From NCBI GenBank assembly GCA_900318015.1, contig ONJB01000009.1, positions 1-64,000 on the forward strand: a stretch of DNA of 64,000 bases. Reading direction: 5' to 3'. Below are positions 1 to 8,429 of this stretch, piece after piece. The DNA comes from an uncultured Bacteroidales bacterium. Lineage in GTDB: Bacteria; Bacteroidota; Bacteroidia; Bacteroidales; UBA932. The stretch's first letter is position 1, and the number at the start of each line of letters is the position of its first letter. The notes under the pieces are model-generated. The model was not told where the DNA came from. It saw nothing but the letters and a program-made list of their open reading frames with translations, and did not search any database. A program made the position numbers and the translations under genes.

Positions 1-945
1 CTGCTTCTGGATCTCCTTCTGCATCTCCTCCTGCTCGGCCTCGGTGAGGACCGGCTTGGAGAAGCGGTCGTTGCCGCGCTTGCGGCCCTTGCCGGCGGCG
101 GCAGGCTGCTGCTTGTTGCCGCCCTTGGCGTTGTTGTCCCCCTTCTTCGGGGTCTTGTCGGCCTGCACCTTGGTGACATCCACCTTCTGGGAACCGCTCG
201 CCTTGATGCGCTCGCGCTTCTTGCCCTTCTTCGGGTCGAACTGGGTGAGGTCGATCTTGCCGACGACCTTGAGCTGGCTGGCGGGCTGGGCCGGGGCTTC
301 CGGGGCGGGAGTTTCCGCTGGGGTCTGGGCGGAAGGGGTCTCCTCGACGGGGGCGGCAGGCTCAGGCTCTGCGACAGGCTCTTCGGCCGGCTTCTCTTCC
401 GGCTCGGACGCAACGACAGGCTCGGGTTCGACAACCGGCTCCGGCTCCACGACCGGTTCGGGCTCGGGTTCGGGTTCCGGTTCGGGCTCGACGACCGGTT
501 CCGGCTCCACGACGGGTTCCGGTTCGGGTTCGACGACGGGCTCCGGCTCGACGACCGGCTCGGGTTCCGGTTCGGGCTCGACGACCGGTTCCGGCTCCGG
601 TTCCTTCACCGGCTCCGGCTCCACGGTGGCGCGGGACAGGTTGTTGCTCTTGATCACGGTGACGCGCTCCGGCTCGTACTCGTCCTCCTCCTCGCGGGAG
701 CCGGACGGACGGCGGGAAGCCTTGTCCAGGATCTCGGTGAGCTTCACGTCCACCTTCTCGGCGGCTTCCTTGAGCTCGAGGTCCTTGCCGAACTTCTTGT
801 GCAGCTCGGGCAGGAACTCGTCGGACACCTTCAGGTTCGGGTTGGCATTCTCGATGCCGGCCCCCTTCGAGTTCAGGAAGTCCACGAGCGTATCCAGCCC
901 GATGTTGAATTGCTTGATAAGTTTGTTCAGTCTGATTTCTGCCAT
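1..945 (-). CDS. infB: Translation initiation factor IF-2, N-terminal part (cut by window edge)
   Basis: GTPase that places initiator tRNA on the 30S subunit; only the first 315 codons are in the window, so the G domain lies outside it. The start is [16 protein letters not shown], which matches the IF-2 N-terminal helical domain. Residues about 108-190 are a long acidic linker built of repeated EPEPVVEP units, followed by a Pro/Ala stretch and a Lys-rich segment ([15 protein letters not shown]). It lies 23 nt downstream of nusA, the conserved rimP-nusA-infB order. The identification rests on the N-terminal motif and the operon context; the linker itself is low-complexity and not diagnostic. 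Confidence 0.93.
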   Translation of the reverse strand, partial: MAEIRLNKLIKQFNIGLDTLVDFLNSKGAGIENANPNLKVSDEFLPELHKKFGKDLELKEAAEKVDVKLTEILDKASRRPSGSREEEDEYEPERVTVIKSNNLSRATVEPEPVKEPEPEPVVEPEPEPEPVVEPEPVVEPEPEPVVEPEPVVEPEPEPEPEPEPVVEPEPVVEPEPVVASEPEEKPAEEPVAEPEPAAPVEETPSAQTPAETPAPEAPAQPASQLKVVGKIDLTQFDPKKGKKRERIKASGSQKVDVTKVQADKTPKKGDNNAKGGNKQQPAAAGKGRKRGNDRFSKPVLTEAEQEEMQKEIQKQ

Positions 946-968
946 ATAGTAACCCCAGTTTTTTCAGT

Positions 969-2156
969 TTATTCTTCCTCGAATTCGGACTTCAGGATGG
1001 AGAAGACCTCTTCCACGGTCTCGTCCTCCAGGTCGGCGCGGCTGGCGATGTCGGCCGGCGCGAGGGCGAGGACGCTCTTCGCGGTGTCGCAGCCGATGGC
1101 CTGCAGGCGCTCGATGACCCAAGGGTCGATCACGTCGGTGAACTCGCTCAGGAGGACGTCTTCCTCTTCAGCCTCGTCCTGCGGGAGTTCGCGCCAGACC
1201 TCGATCTCGCGGCCGACGAGCATGCCGGCGAGCTTGATGTTGCAGCCGCCCTTGCCGATGCCCTTCTTCACTTCCTCGGCCTGCATGTAGACCTTGATCT
1301 TGTCCTCGGGGCCTTCGCCCAGGTCGATGCGGGAGATGCGGGCCGGGTTGAGGGCGCGGGTGATCATGAGCTGCGTGTTCGCGGTCCACTGGATCACGTC
1401 GATGTTCTCGTTGCGGAGCTCGCGGACGATGCCCATGATGCGGGAACCCTTGACGCCGATGCAGGCGCCGATCGGGTCGATGCGGTCGTCATAGGACTCC
1501 ACGGCCACCTTGGCGCGCTCGCCCGGGATGCGGACGACCTTCTTCACGGTGATCAGGCCGTCGTAGATCTCCGGAACCTCCATCTCGAACAGTTTCTCGA
1601 GGAAGGAGTCGGTGGTGCGGGACAGGACGATGTACGGCGTCGTGTTGTTCTTCATCTCCACGCTCTTGATGATGGCGCGGATGGTGTCGTTCTTCTTGAA
1701 GCGCTCGCCCGGGATCTGCTCGGACTTGGGCATGCGGAGCTCGTTGCCGTCCTCGTCCAGGATGAGGACCTCGTTCTTCCAGGTCTGGTATACCTCGCCG
1801 GTGAAGATCTCGCCCACCTTGCCGGAGTACTTCTTGAAGACATTGGCCTTCTCGATGTCCATGATCCGGCCCTGCAGGTTCTGGCGGATGTTCAGGATGC
1901 CGCGGCGGCCGAAGGAGGAAAGGCTGAGCTTGCGGGTGTAGGTATCGCCGATCTCGTAGTCGTCGTCACCGGTCTCCTCGGCGATCTCGTCCACGGTGAT
2001 CTCCGTGGCGGGATTCTCGACTTCCTCCACCACCTCGAAGTTCTGGTAGATCTCGCAGTCGCCCTTGTCCACGTTGATGATCACGTCGAAGTTGTCGGCG
2101 CTGCCGTAGGTCTTGGCGAGCTGGGTGAGGAACACATCCTTCAGGACACCGAGCAT
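969..2156 (-). CDS. nusA: Transcription termination/antitermination factor NusA
   Basis: RNA-polymerase-binding elongation factor. The 395 aa show the NusA N-terminal domain (VLKDVFLTQLAKTYGSADNF, IINVDKGDCEIYQN), an S1 domain around residues 115-185 (GEIFTGEVYQTW, IPGERF), two KH domains (DPIGACIGVKGSRI; VKKGIGKGGCNIKLA) and a short C-terminal helix-hairpin region. Compared with typical relatives about 15-20 N-terminal residues are missing: an in-frame TAA lies 12-14 nt upstream of this ATG, and the rimP stop is only 22 nt away, so no longer start is available. Middle gene of the rimP-nusA-infB operon. Confidence 0.96.
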   Translation of the reverse strand: MLGVLKDVFLTQLAKTYGSADNFDVIINVDKGDCEIYQNFEVVEEVENPATEITVDEIAEETGDDDYEIGDTYTRKLSLSSFGRRGILNIRQNLQGRIMDIEKANVFKKYSGKVGEIFTGEVYQTWKNEVLILDEDGNELRMPKSEQIPGERFKKNDTIRAIIKSVEMKNNTTPYIVLSRTTDSFLEKLFEMEVPEIYDGLITVKKVVRIPGERAKVAVESYDDRIDPIGACIGVKGSRIMGIVRELRNENIDVIQWTANTQLMITRALNPARISRIDLGEGPEDKIKVYMQAEEVKKGIGKGGCNIKLAGMLVGREIEVWRELPQDEAEEEDVLLSEFTDVIDPWVIERLQAIGCDTAKSVLALAPADIASRADLEDETVEEVFSILKSEFEEE

Positions 2157-2178
2157 TTGCCATTGTGGTTATCTTGTA

Positions 2179-2646
2179 TTATTTGAAATCGATGTAGGGG
2201 GTGACGGAATTGATCTCGGCGAGCGGGCAGGTTTCCTCGTGCTCCACCTTCTCCTTCTTTTTCTTGCCTTCCACGGCCTCCAGGGCGGTGTACTGCAGGG
2301 TGACGGCCTCCTCGGTCGCCGCCTTGAGGAGGGCGACGAGCCGGCGTCCGCCCTTGAACTTCACGTCCACTTTCGAGCCCACGGCCTTCAAGTACTGCTT
2401 GAGCACCTTGAAGGGCCGGTCCAGTCCGGCGGAGGAGACGGTGAGGGAGTAGTCCTCCACGTCCTGGTCGAACGCTTCGTGCACGACCTTGTCGATGGCG
2501 GCGCAGTCGTCCCAGTCCACGATGCCGTCCTCCTTCTCGAGGACGATTTCCACGTCGTTCATGGCGTTCACCGTGACGTCCACGATGAAGCACCCTCTTT
2601 CAGCGACCGCCGCTTCCACGGCCTGGATGATCTCTTCCTTTTTCAT
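2179..2646 (-). CDS. rimP: Ribosome maturation factor RimP
   Basis: 30S subunit assembly factor, 155 aa. The chosen ATG gives MKKEEIIQAVEAAVAERGCFIVDV, the usual RimP start; the reading frame is open a further 39 codons upstream, but that stretch is the leader with an inverted repeat and is not protein-like. The RimP core is visible (DWDDCAAIDKVVHEAFD, YSLTVSSAGLDRPFK), followed by a C-terminal Sm-like domain with a charged KKKKEK insertion. First gene of the rimP-nusA-infB operon, with a consensus promoter about 90 nt upstream. Confidence 0.93.
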   Translation of the reverse strand: MKKEEIIQAVEAAVAERGCFIVDVTVNAMNDVEIVLEKEDGIVDWDDCAAIDKVVHEAFDQDVEDYSLTVSSAGLDRPFKVLKQYLKAVGSKVDVKFKGGRRLVALLKAATEEAVTLQYTALEAVEGKKKKEKVEHEETCPLAEINSVTPYIDFK

Positions 2647-2659
2647 TTTTCCTTCCGTC

Positions 2660-2680
2660 ATTCCCGGCTTGACCGGGAAT
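2660..2680. repeat. REP-like inverted repeat in the rimP leader
   Basis: Perfect inverted repeat: arms ATTCCCGG and CCGGGAAT around a 5-nt loop, within the wider CGTCATTCCCGGCTTGACC type of palindrome that occurs as dispersed repeats in many bacteria. It lies between the rimP promoter and its ATG, so the RNA leader should fold into a hairpin ending about 14 nt before the start codon. Whether it is a dispersed repeat or a leader control element cannot be told from one copy. Confidence 0.7.
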
Positions 2681-2732
2681 CTTATATAACAAAAAATAGG
2701 GGACCGACCGTCCTCTATCTCATTCACGGCGG

Positions 2733-2764
2733 CAAAGATAGCAATTCTTTGCGGAATAACCAAA
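2733..2764 (-). promoter_or_regulatory. Promoter of the rimP-nusA-infB operon
   Basis: On the minus strand TTTG (2761-2764), 20 nt, then TATCTTTG (2733-2740): an exact Bacteroidota -33/-7 promoter. It interleaves with the divergent promoter at 2748-2778, so the two polymerase sites overlap. Confidence 0.85.
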
Positions 2765-2778
2765 TTTTCCTAACTTTG
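2748..2778 (+). promoter_or_regulatory. Promoter of the AmmeMemoRadiSam operon
   Basis: TTTG (2748-2751), 19 nt, TAACTTTG (2771-2778): exact Bacteroidota -33/-7 consensus. It would start RNA near 2783, giving about 10 nt of leader to the ATG at 2793, or about 67 nt to the alternative ATG at 2850. Confidence 0.85.
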
Positions 2779-2792
2779 AACATCGTCCCGCC

Positions 2793-4292
2793 ATGATTCC
2801 GTTCCGTTTTCATATCGTGTTCGTCCTGGCCCTCCTAACCGCCTTTCCTATGTCCCGTTATCCCGAAAACCAGAAAGTGAGAAAGCCCGCCGTCGCCGGC
2901 TCCTTCTATCCCGCCTCCGCCCGGGAAATCAAGTCCATGGTGGGGCCTTGGCTGCATCCCGCCGCCGGGGGCGAAGCCCCGCAGGCGGTCATCGTCCCGC
3001 ATGCCGGCTATGTGTTCAGCGGCGAAGTGGCCGCATCGGCCTTGAACCGCATCTCGCGGGGGCACGCGTACAAACGCATTTTCCTGCTCGGTCCGAGCCA
3101 CCGCGTGGCTTTTACGGGCGCGAGCGTGCAAACCGCCTGCGCCTTTGCCGAAACCCCGCTGGGTAAGGTCCCTGTCGATGTGGCTGTGGGTGAGGAACTC
3201 ATCCGGGCAGGGGAGGGCGTGTTCACCTACCGGAGCGACGCGCACGACCGAGAGCACTGCCTGGAGGTCCAGCTGCCGCTGCTGCAACTGGCTTTGGACG
3301 AGGTGCCGCCGATCGTCCCGATCGTCATCAGCACGGAGCGGCTCGGCGTACTGGAGCGGATCGCGGAGGCGCTGGAACCGTATTTCACGCCGGAAAACCT
3401 CTTTGTCATCAGCTCGGACTTCTCCCATTATCCGTCCTACGAGGACGCTAAAACCTCCGACTTGTTTATGGCGGAGACCATCGTCTCAGGCGGGCTCAAC
3501 GAGTTTCTGAAAGCGCTCTCGGATGTCCATAAGCGGGGTTTCGTGGGCGAGGACACCGCGGCCTGCGGCGCCTGCGCCATCGCCGTCCTTCTGTCCCTGA
3601 TGGACGGGCAGGGGAGGAATCGCTTCGTCGTGGACCATGTGATGTACCGGAACTCCGGAGACTCCGTCTATGGGGACAAGGACCGGGTCGTGGGGTATAA
3701 TGCGATTGTCATTACGCGCGTGCCTTCGGCGCCCGTGGAGGACAAGCATCTCTTCCATTTCACGGAGGCCGAAAAGCGGGCGATGATCGCCGCCGCGCGG
3801 GCGTCCATCTATTCCGCGCTAAGGTTGGACCATGATATCGACGATACGCCTGTCGGCATCCTGAAGGAGAAGGGCTATGGCGTGTTCGTGACGCTGCATA
3901 TGGACGGTCGCCTGCGGGGCTGCATCGGCCGTTTTACCTCTTCTAGCACCCTGCATGCCACCATCCGGGAGATGGCCCGCAGCGCCGCGTTCTCCGACCC
4001 GCGCTTCCCGGCCCTGTCCCGGAACGAGGCCCACAAGATCCAGATCGAGGTTTCCATCCTGTCCCCGCTCAAGCGGATCCATTCCATCGACGAGTTCAAG
4101 CTGGGCCGCGATGGCATCTATATGATCAAGGGGCCGTATCATGGGACCTTCCTGCCGCAGGTGGCCACGGAAACGGGCTGGACCACGGAGGAGTTCCTGG
4201 GCCATTGCGCCCGCGACAAGGCCGGCATCGGCTGGAACGGCTGGAAGGACGCCGAGCTATACACCTATCAGACGGAAATCGTGGAGGAATGA
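2793..4292 (+). CDS. AmmeMemoRadiSam protein: Memo domain fused to AMMECR1 domain
   Basis: Fusion of two partners of the AmmeMemoRadiSam system, whose reaction is not established. Residues about 28-300 are a Memo-like domain (KPAVAGSFYPAS, VPHAGYVFSGEVAASAL, EHCLEVQLPLLQL, SSDFSHYPSY) with conserved His residues resembling metal ligands; about 315-499 are an AMMECR1 domain with the hallmark LRGCIGRF. The first 19 residues are hydrophobic and could be a signal-like segment, but ATG 2850 (MSRYPENQKVRKPAVAG) fits the usual cytoplasmic start equally well. The stop overlaps the start of the radical SAM partner (ATGA), so they are translationally coupled. Confidence 0.93.
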   Translation: MIPFRFHIVFVLALLTAFPMSRYPENQKVRKPAVAGSFYPASAREIKSMVGPWLHPAAGGEAPQAVIVPHAGYVFSGEVAASALNRISRGHAYKRIFLLGPSHRVAFTGASVQTACAFAETPLGKVPVDVAVGEELIRAGEGVFTYRSDAHDREHCLEVQLPLLQLALDEVPPIVPIVISTERLGVLERIAEALEPYFTPENLFVISSDFSHYPSYEDAKTSDLFMAETIVSGGLNEFLKALSDVHKRGFVGEDTAACGACAIAVLLSLMDGQGRNRFVVDHVMYRNSGDSVYGDKDRVVGYNAIVITRVPSAPVEDKHLFHFTEAEKRAMIAAARASIYSALRLDHDIDDTPVGILKEKGYGVFVTLHMDGRLRGCIGRFTSSSTLHATIREMARSAAFSDPRFPALSRNEAHKIQIEVSILSPLKRIHSIDEFKLGRDGIYMIKGPYHGTFLPQVATETGWTTEEFLGHCARDKAGIGWNGWKDAELYTYQTEIVEE

Positions 4293-5152
4293 AAGAGGCC
4301 CGGTTCTATATTCCGGTCGATGGCGGCGTGGAGTGTCAGCTCTGCCCCCACCACTGTCGGATCAAGGAAGGAGGCCGGGGCCGATGCCGCAGCCGCGAAT
4401 GCCGCGACGGGAAGCTATGGGCCATGTCCTATGGCGCGCCCTGCGCCTTGGCCATCGACCCGGTCGAAAAGAAACCCTTGAACAACTTTCTGCCGGGAAC
4501 CTGGTGCCTCTCCCTGAGCTGCACCGGCTGCAACCTTTCCTGTCGATGGTGCCAGAACAGCGACATCTCGCAGGTTGCACCGGAGGGTGTGGATTGCACG
4601 GAGTTGTCGCCTCAGGAAGTGGTGGATTTGTGCATCCGCCGCGGGCTACCGTCGATGGCCTATACCTACACGGAGCCCTTTACGTGGTGGGAGTATCTGT
4701 ACGATATGGCGGTGCTGGCGCACGAGCGCGGTTTAAAGAACATCCTGGTTTCGGCGGGGTTTGTGGAGAAGCAGCCGCTGCGTGAGCTGCTGCCCTATTT
4801 GGATGCGGCGAACATCGACATCAAGGCGTTCGATGAGGGGTTTTATCGTACGTGGTGCGGCGCCCGGCTGGCTCCCGTGCTGGAGAACTTCCTGGCGATG
4901 GTCGCCGCTGGGGTGCACGTGGAGATTACGAATCTGCTGATTCCGGGGTTGAACGATTCCGAGGAGCAGGTGCGGGCTTTGTGTGGTTGGATGGTGGAAA
5001 ACGGCCTGCAGCGCGTCCCGCTGCACTTCAGCCGCTACTTTCCGCGGTACAAGATGCAGGCGCCGGGACCCACGCCGAAGCAGTCGCTGCTGCGGGCGCG
5101 CGACATCGCCCGGTCCCTCGGAATCGAGACCGTGTACCTGGGAAATGTGTAG
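4289..5152 (+). CDS. amrS: AmmeMemoRadiSam system radical SAM enzyme
   Basis: Radical S-adenosylmethionine protein, 287 aa. The cluster motif is CNLSCRWC (C81-x3-C85-x2-C88), which binds a [4Fe-4S] cluster. Additional N-terminal cysteines (CQLCPHHCRI at 16-23, GRC at 31-33) are typical of the AmrS/PflA-like branch and could hold another metal. The start overlaps the stop of the Memo-AMMECR1 fusion by ATGA (4289-4292), which explains why a longer upstream frame is not the true start. Substrate unknown; the system is defined by co-occurrence of the three domains. Confidence 0.94.
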   Translation: MKEARFYIPVDGGVECQLCPHHCRIKEGGRGRCRSRECRDGKLWAMSYGAPCALAIDPVEKKPLNNFLPGTWCLSLSCTGCNLSCRWCQNSDISQVAPEGVDCTELSPQEVVDLCIRRGLPSMAYTYTEPFTWWEYLYDMAVLAHERGLKNILVSAGFVEKQPLRELLPYLDAANIDIKAFDEGFYRTWCGARLAPVLENFLAMVAAGVHVEITNLLIPGLNDSEEQVRALCGWMVENGLQRVPLHFSRYFPRYKMQAPGPTPKQSLLRARDIARSLGIETVYLGNV

Positions 5153-5155
5153 GAT

Positions 5156-5440
5156 TCAGGACTCTTCGTCTGTTTCTTCTTTAGGATTGTCCCGTTCCAG
5201 GAGGATGAGGCCGCGCTTCATGCGGCCGAGGAAGGTGTCGGCCGCGTCGTCGGCTGCCTCGCTGGCCTCATAGACCTTCTCCTCCAGCTTTTTCTCGATC
5301 TCCTTTTCCTGCTCGGGGGTGAGCTTGGAGGTGTCCAGCCCGTCGAAGGTCTTGTCGACCTCGTCGAACACGCCTTCGGCGGTGGAGGAGATGGTGTCGC
5401 CGAAGTTCTTCAGGGTTTCTATGAATTTCTTGATGCCCAT
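5156..5440 (-). CDS. Small acidic protein of unknown function
   Basis: 94 aa from the ATG giving MGIKKFIETLKNFGD; a TTG three codons upstream is possible but less likely. It is highly charged, with an amphipathic helical pattern (LTPEQEKEIEKKLEEKVYEASEAADDAADTF interrupted by no prolines) and no membrane segment, signal peptide or Cys motif. It begins 6 nt after the FKBP stop and probably shares its transcript. I do not recognise a family; a stress or scaffold role would be a guess. Confidence 0.6.
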   Translation of the reverse strand: MGIKKFIETLKNFGDTISSTAEGVFDEVDKTFDGLDTSKLTPEQEKEIEKKLEEKVYEASEAADDAADTFLGRMKRGLILLERDNPKEETDEES

Positions 5441-5445
5441 ATTAT

Positions 5446-5886
5446 TCAATTGCTATGTTTCCCTCCGTTCCGCTCGATCTTAACGAGTTCCAGTTCGAAG
5501 ATCAGGGTGCTGTGCGCCGGGATGTCGTCCATCTTCAGGGAACCATAGCCCCATTTGGCGGGGATGTACACCTCCCATTTGTCGCCCTCGTGCATCCGCG
5601 TCAGGGCAATCTGCCAGCCCATGATGAGGTCGCCCACCATGAACAGCGCCGGCAGCGGCTGTCCCTCGGTGGTGTCGAAGACGGTACCGTCAATGAGACG
5701 GCCGGTGTAATGGACATAGACGATGCTGCGCGGGGTGGGTTTCTTGGTCCCACGGCCCGTTTCCAGCACCTTGTACAGGACGCCATTGTCCAGGACCACC
5801 ATCCCTTCTTCCTGCGCCTTCACCTGCAGGAAGGCCTCATTGGCCTCCTTGTAGGCATTGTGTTTCTTGTTCCTTCTGTGCTGCAT
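5446..5886 (-). CDS. FKBP-type peptidyl-prolyl cis-trans isomerase
   Basis: Proline isomerase, 146 aa. FKBP core at about residues 50-140: VYVHYTGRLIDGTVFD, the active-site loop GWQIALTRMHEGDKWEVYIPAKWGYG, and the closing strand HSTLIFELELVKI. The N-terminus (MQHRRNKKHNAYKEANEAFL) is basic and lacks a signal peptide, so a cytoplasmic location is likely, unlike the exported FkpA type. Lies between two unrecognised small genes on the same strand with 2-6 nt gaps. Confidence 0.92.
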   Translation of the reverse strand: MQHRRNKKHNAYKEANEAFLQVKAQEEGMVVLDNGVLYKVLETGRGTKKPTPRSIVYVHYTGRLIDGTVFDTTEGQPLPALFMVGDLIMGWQIALTRMHEGDKWEVYIPAKWGYGSLKMDDIPAHSTLIFELELVKIERNGGKHSN

Positions 5887-5888
5887 CG

Positions 5889-6431
5889 TCAGTTGCCGAG
5901 GTTTACTTTCTCATACTTGTACCCGAGCCGGCCCAGCTCGATGGCCGCCCCGATCTTGAACATCACTTCGACCGTCACGAGGAAGAACTGGTACGCTTCA
6001 GCCGTCCCCGGCTCCGTGCACTCTCGCATCAAGAAGTGGTAGGCATTGGCGGAACAGGTTTGCATCGCCGGAACGCTGTGCTTGCGGTCCTTCAGAATGT
6101 TGTCGGTAATGTGGTCGTCCATATCGTCGAACCCCCGCTCGCCCTGGAAGAACGAGTAGGGGAAGTCCTGATACTTCGCCCAATCCTTGTCCCAGAGGTA
6201 TGCGATCGCCATCCCGAGATAGCCCGCGCAGGCGAGGCAGTACTCCGGATAGGCGTTGAAGTTCCGCACTGCGTCGCCGTAGAAGGAGGGGGCAAGGCGC
6301 ATCCAGGCCTCGTCGATGTCGGGGGATGCGAGGAGCTTCCCTTTCAGAAGGCCGCTGCCCGTGCAGGTCTCGAGGAGATTGGCGGTGAGGTCGTTCTTGT
6401 ATTTGTCGACGGTGGATTGTTCGGTAGGCAT
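5889..6431 (-). CDS. Conserved-looking protein of unknown function
   Basis: 180 aa, predicted cytoplasmic; begins MPTEQSTVDKYKNDLTANLL. Aromatic and Cys/Gly-rich helices are visible (YPEYCLACAGYLGMAIAYLWDKDW, FSFFQGERGFDDMDDHI, PAMQTCSANAYHFLMREC), suggesting an all-helical soluble fold. It ends 2 nt before the FKBP gene. A TATCTTCG box close to the -7 consensus lies about 22 nt upstream (6453-6460 region). No family recognised. Confidence 0.7.
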   Translation of the reverse strand: MPTEQSTVDKYKNDLTANLLETCTGSGLLKGKLLASPDIDEAWMRLAPSFYGDAVRNFNAYPEYCLACAGYLGMAIAYLWDKDWAKYQDFPYSFFQGERGFDDMDDHITDNILKDRKHSVPAMQTCSANAYHFLMRECTEPGTAEAYQFFLVTVEVMFKIGAAIELGRLGYKYEKVNLGN

Positions 6432-6506
6432 GGTGGGTGGGGGTTATGGGTGCGAAGATAGGGATTATTGGCGGGAATGGCAATTGGGGGGGGGCGGTTA
6501 GCCAAT

Positions 6507-7859
6507 TCATCTCTCCGTTCCCATTGCCCTGAGGGCTGTCAGGGTAAGGGGAATGGACAGGAGGAAAGCGCAGACATCAGATATGGTCTGTGCAATCTCT
6601 ATCCCGAAGAACCCCAGGAGCGCTCGCCCTATGAAAAGGGCAGGGATAAAGAAAAGCCCCTGGCGGGCCGTGGCCATGATGACGGCAGGAACGGTTTTCC
6701 GGATATTCTGGAGATACATGTTCGACATCACCACCATTCCCGTGAGCGGGAAGGAAAGGCATTGGTAACGGAGGATTCTCGTGCCAATGCGGATGACTTC
6801 AAGGTCATCGGCTCGGAAAACTCGAACGATACCCGGGGCGAAGATAAATCCAAGGATGGCCAGGAGGAGGCAATAGATCGTGGATACAGCCAGGCTATGG
6901 CGAAAGGCCAACCTCACTCTGTCGTAGCGCCCTGCCCCATAATTGAATCCGCAAACAGGTTGGAAGCCTTGCCCGTATCCGATCATCGCGGCTCCAGCCA
7001 ACATGGCGATCCTGCTGACAACTGAAAAGGCCGCGACGGCTTCATCGCCGTAAGCCGCAGCTGTCTGGTTTAGGCAAATGGCTGCGACGCTCATCAACCC
7101 CTGCCGGGCCAGTGAAGGGAGGCCACCGGCGTTGATGTCCCGATAAGTATTCCAGGATGGACGGAAGTTCCCAAAGCGGATTATGATGCCCCCTTTCTTT
7201 CCGCAGATGGACAACATGATGGTGAAACTCACCGCCTGTGAGATGGCCGTCGCCAGGCCGGCGCCCCGGATGCCCAAACCGAAGCCGAAAATCAGAATCG
7301 GGTCCAGGGCTACGTTGAGGATGGCTCCGGAAGCTATGCCAATCATGGACAGGAGGGCATTTCCCTGGTGCCGCATCTGGTTGTTCATCGTGAAGCAACA
7401 CATGATGAACGGCGTGCCCAAAAGGATGAAGCGGTAATAATCCTTGGCATAGGGGAGAATGGTATCCGTCGACCCGAAGAAGCGGAGCAGGGGATCCATC
7501 AGGAAGAAACCTGCCATGGCAATCAGGCAGCCCGTGATGAACGAAGAGAAGAAACCTACGGCGGCCATTCTTTCCGCCTCGTCCGTGTGGCGGCTCCCAA
7601 GCGCCCGGGAGATGAAATTCCCAGAGCCCTGACCGAAATAGAAAGCGATGGCCTGAATGAGGGCCATGTAGGAGAAGACGATGCCGAGGGCGGCCACGGA
7701 CTGCGTATTGATCTGCCCCACGAAGAACGTGTCCGCCAGGTTGTAAATGCCGGAGACCAGCATGCTGATGATGGACGGAACGGCCAACGAGGACACAAGA
7801 TGCCCTACAGGAGCCGTAGTCATCCGGATGAACTTCTCTTTCTGAAGGTCGGCGGTCAT
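6507..7859 (-). CDS. MATE family efflux transporter
   Basis: Cation-coupled multidrug/toxin exporter of the inner membrane, 450 aa with about 12 transmembrane helices. Family signatures are [25 protein letters not shown] in the first two helices, the [14 protein letters not shown] loop and [21 protein letters not shown] in the middle, and the second-half copy [13 protein letters not shown]. The frame is open about 160 codons upstream, but ATG 7859 ([10 protein letters not shown]) directly precedes the first family block and follows a -7 box by 16 nt. Confidence 0.94.
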   Translation of the reverse strand: MTADLQKEKFIRMTTAPVGHLVSSLAVPSIISMLVSGIYNLADTFFVGQINTQSVAALGIVFSYMALIQAIAFYFGQGSGNFISRALGSRHTDEAERMAAVGFFSSFITGCLIAMAGFFLMDPLLRFFGSTDTILPYAKDYYRFILLGTPFIMCCFTMNNQMRHQGNALLSMIGIASGAILNVALDPILIFGFGLGIRGAGLATAISQAVSFTIMLSICGKKGGIIIRFGNFRPSWNTYRDINAGGLPSLARQGLMSVAAICLNQTAAAYGDEAVAAFSVVSRIAMLAGAAMIGYGQGFQPVCGFNYGAGRYDRVRLAFRHSLAVSTIYCLLLAILGFIFAPGIVRVFRADDLEVIRIGTRILRYQCLSFPLTGMVVMSNMYLQNIRKTVPAVIMATARQGLFFIPALFIGRALLGFFGIEIAQTISDVCAFLLSIPLTLTALRAMGTER

Positions 7860-7875
7860 ACACTTTTTCTCGTTG

Positions 7876-7883
7876 CAAAGGTA
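7876..7883 (-). promoter_or_regulatory. -7 box upstream of the MATE gene
   Basis: TACCTTTG on the minus strand, 16 nt before the ATG. No convincing -33 TTTG at 19-21 nt. Confidence 0.55.
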
Positions 7884-8049
7884 CGCAAATTTGACGGACC
7901 GGTTGTTTTTCGGTGCTTGGTTTCCAGACTGCCGAGGGCGTGCAGAACACTTTGCTTGTAAACGCGGACAGCCCGTCATCCCTGACCTGATCGGACATCT
8001 CTCGTGCGAACGCTGTAAGTCATCGTCGGGAGCTCGGGCCCGTCCCCGT

Positions 8050-8080
8050 TTTGATAATTCTCCCTTAATTCTTACCTTTG
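8050..8080 (+). promoter_or_regulatory. Promoter of the ybjQ-like gene
   Basis: TTTG (8050-8053), 19 nt, TACCTTTG (8073-8080), 23 nt before the ATG: exact -33/-7 spacing. Confidence 0.85.
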
Positions 8081-8103
8081 AAATCACACAAAGATCGACA
8101 GCC

Positions 8104-8424
8104 ATGATCCTTACCACCACACCTACCATCGAGGGACGCGCCATTTTGGAGTACCGGGGCGTCGTTTTCGGAGAGGTCATCTCCGGCGTGAACTTTATCC
8201 GCGATTTCAAGGCCAGTATCCGGAATATCGTCGGCGGCCGCAGCGGGTCGTATGAGGATTCGCTGGTCAAGGCCCGCACGCAGGCCATGGATGAGATGGC
8301 CGCCAGAGCCGCGCGGCTCGGGGCCGATGCGGTCGTGGGGATCGACATCGACTATGAGGTCCTGGGCGAGAACAACGGCATGATGATGGTGACCGCTTCC
8401 GGCACCGCCGTCAAACTGGCTTGA
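8104..8424 (+). CDS. YbjQ family protein (UPF0145)
   Basis: 106 aa, the standard length of the YbjQ/DUF74 family, a small pentameric-fold protein sometimes called heavy-metal-binding; its role is unproven. Family blocks: [62 protein letters not shown] chosen because it follows a perfect promoter and starts the conserved domain. Next gene begins 5 nt after the stop. Confidence 0.92.
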   Translation: MILTTTPTIEGRAILEYRGVVFGEVISGVNFIRDFKASIRNIVGGRSGSYEDSLVKARTQAMDEMAARAARLGADAVVGIDIDYEVLGENNGMMMVTASGTAVKLA

Positions 8425-8429
8425 GCACC

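Noticed and set aside
44..949. Long plus-strand frame of Gly/Ser/Thr repeats
   Set aside because: It is the reverse complement of the EPEPVV linker and N-terminus of IF-2, which matches a known family and operon order.
7966..7998. Second copy of the REP-like palindrome (CGTCATCCCTGACC)
   Set aside because: Arms do not pair well; resemblance to the 2660 palindrome is partial and could be chance.
7860..8348. N-terminal extension of the MATE frame
   Set aside because: Precedes the promoter box and overlaps the divergent YbjQ gene; not membrane-protein-like.
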